This document shows positions 6,294 to 9,081 of a stretch of DNA of 9,081 nt, piece by piece. The notes beneath the pieces are model-generated. The model had not been told where the DNA came from, ran no database searches, and worked only from the letters and a program-made list of their open reading frames with translations. How positions within the stretch are numbered: position 1 is the first letter of the stretch; the number at the start of each line of letters is the position of its first letter. The stretch spans positions 7,640-16,720 of the forward strand of contig PLMF01000214.1 of assembly GCA_003142355.1 (NCBI GenBank), given 5' to 3'. The translations under genes were made by a program, and so were the position numbers. The DNA is from Bryobacterales bacterium. Its GTDB lineage: Bacteria > Acidobacteriota > Terriglobia > Bryobacterales > Bryobacteraceae.

Positions 6294-8884
6294 GCGAGTT
6301 TGCCGAACGACTATTGGCCAGCCGGTCGCAGATCTACCCGGTGGACGAGCGGCCGATCGCCTCCGAGCCGGCCGAGGAAGGCGGTTGCGGGGTCACGGGG
6401 TTCGCCTGCACGGTGCCGGTTGGAGGGCGATTCATCTACGAGCCTTCCATTCAGATGCAGAACCGCGGCAACGGGAAGGGGGGCGGCATCGCGGCGGTGG
6501 GCCTGGTCCCGGAGCAACTGGGCATTTCCGGGGAGATGCTGGAGAGCCATTACCTGCTGCAAATCGCGCTGCTCGACGCAGAGTGCCACGCCGAGCTCGA
6601 ACGGCAGTTCATCCTGCCCAACTTCGACATCGCCGTTTCCACGCGGCAGGCGCACATCGAAGACTATCGCGACATCCCGGGGCTGGAGGTGAGGCCGCCG
6701 GACGTACACCGCTACGTTGTCCGGGCGAAGCCGGAGGCGGTGGCTGCCTTTGCGGCGTCGGCGGGAATTGCGGGGCTTTCGCCGCGCACACTCGAAGACG
6801 AGTTCGTGTGGCGGAATTCCTACCAGCTCAACGAAGCGTTCTACGCGTCGCTGGGCGAGAAGCGGGCATTCGTCCTCTCGCATGGGCGCAACCTGCTGGT
6901 CTTCAAGATGGTGGGTTACGCCGAGCAGAACGTCGAGTATTACCAGCTTCAGGATTTCAAGGCTCACGTGTGGATCGCCCACCAGCGTTACCCCACCAAG
7001 GGGCGCGTGTGGCATCCCGGCGGCGCGCACCCGTTCGTGGGTTTGAACGAAGCCCTGGTGCACAACGGCGATTTCGCCAACTACCACTCCGTATGCGAGT
7101 ATCTGCGGCAGCGCAACATCCGCCAGCAGTTCCTCACCGACACCGAGGTATCGGTGCAGCTTTTCGACCTGTGGGACCGCGTGTACCAATACCCGCTGGA
7201 GTACATCATCGAGGCGCTGGCGCCCACCACCGAGCTGGATTTCGACCAGTTGCCGCCGGAGAAGCAAATCATCTACCGGCAGATCCAGGCAACGCACATT
7301 CACGCCTCTCCGGATGGCCCGTGGTTCTTCATCATCGCGCGCAGCCGCGAGAACCGGTTCCAACTGCTGGGCATCACGGACACGGCCATGCTGCGGCCGC
7401 AAGTCTTCGCGCTTTCGGGTAGCGGCGAAGTGCAGATCGGCCTGATCTGCTCGGAGAAGCAGGCCATCGACGCCACGCTGCGGAGCCTGGCAAAAGAGGA
7501 CCCGCGGTTCTGCCCCGTGGCGGACAAGTATTGGAACGCGCGCGGCGGCTCGTCGAGCGACGGCGGCGCTTTCATCTTCACCGTGGCGCCGGACGGCAAC
7601 GGCGCCAAGCGGCTGGCCTGCACCGACAAGTTCGGCCGCGAGGTGAAGCTCGAAGGCGGGACGGTGCGGTGCGACCAGGGGACCGTCGAGATCCGCCACG
7701 ATGCATCGTCCGATGGCATTCGGGAGAAGCTGCATGACGGCGACGTGGCGAGCCTGTTTGCCTACATGCGCGATCTGCCGGCGTGGCCGGCGGACGAGAT
7801 GCAGCGGTTCTGTCAGGCGGTGATTCAAGCGGCGGACAACGCCAAATCGCGCGCCGCGGCCATCGAGCTGCTGACCATGCTGCACGACCGGCGGTTCGCG
7901 ACCGGCGACAAGCGCCGCGCCACCGTCATCCAGGTGATCGAGCAGGCGCTCGAGCGGCTATTCGATGCGGCGCCGCTCTTCGGAGAACCCGCGGCGCGCT
8001 TCTGGCGGCGGGTGACCTACACCACGCGCGATCGCGTGGCCGCCCCGCAGCCGGGCGAGGAGCTGCTGATCGTCGATTCTCAGGGCTTCCCGCCGGAGGG
8101 CGACGATTGCGACGCCGTGCTGCTCGACCACGCTCACAAGGCGGGCTGGAAGCGGTTTGCGGTCTACCGGCTGCGCGGGCAGCGGTTCCACGGCGCGGGC
8201 CTGGGCCCGGCCACGGACGGCGTGCGCCTCGATCTTTATGGCTCGAACGGCGATTACACGGCCAGTGGCATGGACGGCCTCGAGATCCACATCCACGGCA
8301 ACGCGCAGGACCAGGTGGCTCAAATAGCCAAGCGCGGCAAGCTGGTCATCTACGGCGACGTGGGGCAGACGTTTATGTACGGGGCCAAGGGCGGCGAGGT
8401 GTACGTGCTGGGCAACGCGGCGGGCCGGCCGCTGATCAACGCGGTGGGGCGCCCGAGGGTGGTGATCAACGGCACGTGCCTGGATTTTCTGGCGGAATCG
8501 TTCATGGCCGGAGATCCGCTGGCGGGCGGCGGCTTCGTGGTGCTGAACGGCATCGCATTCGACGCCGAGGGCCGCATGGCTGCTCTGGAATCGCCCTACC
8601 CCGGCGCAAACCTGTTCTCGCTTGCCAGCGGCGGGGCGATTTATATCCGCGACCCGCGGCACAAGGTGGTCGAGCGCCAGCTCAACGGCGGAGTGTTCTC
8701 GCCGCTCGGCGACAAGGACTGGCGGGTGATCCGCCCGTACCTGGAAGAGAACGAGCGGCTGTTCGGCGTCCGGATAGCGGATCTGCTCACCGTGGATGGC
8801 GAGCTGCGGACACCGCAGGATGTCTACCGCAAGGTCAGCGCGGTGAAGCTCTCGGTGCTGGCCGGCTCGGAGAAGAAGAAATGA
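6290..8884 (+). CDS. Fused class-II glutamine amidotransferase and GXGXG subunit of glutamate synthase
   Basis: An 864-residue fusion of two subunits that are separate genes in archaeal-type glutamate synthases. Residues 1-32 look like a propeptide ending in EEGG; Cys33 (CGVTGFAC) should become the N-terminal nucleophile of the class-II amidotransferase that releases ammonia from glutamine. HQRYPTKG (about 231-238) and VHNGDFANY (about 257-265) match the family's RFST and HNGE blocks. Residues about 400-590 are a long, poorly recognised middle region. Residues about 640-790 are the GXGXG beta-helix (PF01493), shown by the repeats GLEIHIHGNAQDQV, GKLVIYGDVGQTFMYGAKGGEVYVLGNA, VINGTCLDF and FVVLNGIAF, with a charged tail after them. 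There is no FMN barrel in this chain; the preceding gene supplies it. AGGAGG seven bases before the ATG and a 4-base stop/start overlap fix the start. The same frame is open far upstream (from about 4868), but that part is a shadow of gltB. The operon ends here. Confidence 0.9.
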   Translation: MSEFAERLLASRSQIYPVDERPIASEPAEEGGCGVTGFACTVPVGGRFIYEPSIQMQNRGNGKGGGIAAVGLVPEQLGISGEMLESHYLLQIALLDAECHAELERQFILPNFDIAVSTRQAHIEDYRDIPGLEVRPPDVHRYVVRAKPEAVAAFAASAGIAGLSPRTLEDEFVWRNSYQLNEAFYASLGEKRAFVLSHGRNLLVFKMVGYAEQNVEYYQLQDFKAHVWIAHQRYPTKGRVWHPGGAHPFVGLNEALVHNGDFANYHSVCEYLRQRNIRQQFLTDTEVSVQLFDLWDRVYQYPLEYIIEALAPTTELDFDQLPPEKQIIYRQIQATHIHASPDGPWFFIIARSRENRFQLLGITDTAMLRPQVFALSGSGEVQIGLICSEKQAIDATLRSLAKEDPRFCPVADKYWNARGGSSSDGGAFIFTVAPDGNGAKRLACTDKFGREVKLEGGTVRCDQGTVEIRHDASSDGIREKLHDGDVASLFAYMRDLPAWPADEMQRFCQAVIQAADNAKSRAAAIELLTMLHDRRFATGDKRRATVIQVIEQALERLFDAAPLFGEPAARFWRRVTYTTRDRVAAPQPGEELLIVDSQGFPPEGDDCDAVLLDHAHKAGWKRFAVYRLRGQRFHGAGLGPATDGVRLDLYGSNGDYTASGMDGLEIHIHGNAQDQVAQIAKRGKLVIYGDVGQTFMYGAKGGEVYVLGNAAGRPLINAVGRPRVVINGTCLDFLAESFMAGDPLAGGGFVVLNGIAFDAEGRMAALESPYPGANLFSLASGGAIYIRDPRHKVVERQLNGGVFSPLGDKDWRVIRPYLEENERLFGVRIADLLTVDGELRTPQDVYRKVSAVKLSVLAGSEKKK

Positions 8885-8902
8885 GCGGGGCGACCAGAAC
8901 CG

Positions 8903-8926
8903 TTGTGGGGCAGGCTGGTAGCCTGC
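8903..8926. repeat. TTGTGGGGC-led hairpin repeat unit, copy 1
   Basis: TTGTGGGGC (8903-8911) leads straight into a perfect 7-bp stem GCAGGCT / AGCCTGC with a 3-base loop (8910-8926). It begins 18 bases after the operon's stop codon. There is no U-tract, so it is not a standard intrinsic terminator, though it could slow polymerase or protect the 3' end. It is followed by a short GGTTG/CAACC palindrome at 8931-8941. AGGCTGGTAGCCTG-like units resemble dispersed extragenic palindromes I associate with Planctomycetes and related genomes; that link is recall, not a search. Confidence 0.6.
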
Positions 8927-8982
8927 GGCTGGTTGGCAACCCAATGCCGCTCGTTTTTCCCGTAACCGAACACCTGCATAAA

Positions 8983-9027
8983 TTGTGGGGCGGACGCCCT
9001 CGTCCGCAGCCGGCCCCCTGGCCGGCT
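8983..9027. repeat. TTGTGGGGC-led repeat unit, copy 2, with two tandem perfect hairpins
   Basis: The same TTGTGGGGC leader (8983-8991) runs into a perfect 7-bp stem GCGGACG / CGTCCGC with loop CCCT (8990-9007). A perfect 8-bp stem AGCCGGCC / GGCCGGCT, also with loop CCCT (9008-9027), follows immediately. The two stems differ in sequence but share the loop. GCTCTTCG (9025-9032) and its reverse complement CGAAGAGC (9060-9067) form a further 8-base inverted pair spanning the next 27 bases. The structures are seen directly; membership in a repeat family is inferred. Confidence 0.6.
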
Positions 9028-9081
9028 CTTCGTCTGTGGCAAGCACTTGATTCATCGAGCGAAGAGCGGGTCCAGGGGGAC

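Larger units (their letters stand above)
8885..9081. other. Intergenic tail without a convincing gene
   Basis: Apart from the two hairpin repeat units, nothing in these 197 bases looks coding on either strand. Minus-strand open frames that cross this stretch run on through the GXGXG gene and carry no recognisable motif. The operon's terminator, if intrinsic, is not obvious here. Confidence 0.55.

Noticed and set aside
6311..7885. 524-codon open frame on the minus strand opposite the amidotransferase domain
   Set aside because: Mirrors the codon phase of the real gene and has no motif; shadow.
8910..8926. Hairpin just after the operon as an intrinsic terminator
   Set aside because: Perfect stem but followed by GGCTGG, not by a run of T; described as a repeat instead.

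Overview
This is a GC-rich bacterial window with long G/C-ending reading frames on the + strand. It has an AT-rich spot only near 1850-1918. The end of a family 43-like glycoside hydrolase, an archaeal-type multi-subunit glutamate synthase, an FlpD/MvhD electron carrier, a Wood-Ljungdahl-type MetF and short GC-rich hairpin repeats fit an anaerobic or facultative, polysaccharide-using bacterium of the Planctomycetes/PVC kind. That assignment is an inference from gene content; no rRNA or marker gene is present.

Layout. Bases 2-487 (+) are the C-terminal end of a family 43-like glycosidase. Bases 534-1839 (- strand) are a gene graveyard. It holds an XRE-type antitoxin (534-836), a HigB/RelE-type toxin that has lost its C-terminal third and now reads in frame into the antitoxin (837-1079), a perfect 25-bp operator-like palindrome at the toxin start (1084-1108), the C-terminal half of a DUF2971-like protein (1282-1640), and a piece of a LysR effector-binding domain (about 1641-1839) joined to it in frame. 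An AT-rich promoter island (about 1852-1918) follows.

Bases 1998-8884 (+) are one tight five-gene operon: FlpD/MvhD iron-sulfur electron-transfer protein, MetF methylenetetrahydrofolate reductase, a ferredoxin-type glutamate-synthase paralogue with a degenerate FMN domain, a canonical ferredoxin-GltB synthase subunit, and a fused class-II amidotransferase plus GXGXG subunit. Neighbouring genes overlap or sit 12 bp apart, so joint expression and probably a joint complex are likely. The last two subunits together supply every domain of a glutamate synthase: glutaminase, FMN synthase with 3Fe-4S, and GXGXG. No NAD(P)H-dependent GltD subunit is present in the window. FlpD, which normally passes electrons between a dehydrogenase or hydrogenase and a flavoprotein partner, may feed the system instead. 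MetF in the same transcript suggests a link between one-carbon reduction and glutamate synthesis or a shared low-potential electron pool. This FlpD-MetF-GltS arrangement is the most interesting part of the window.

Bases 8885-9081 have no convincing gene. They hold two copies of a TTGTGGGGC-led unit carrying three perfect hairpins, probably members of a dispersed palindromic repeat family.
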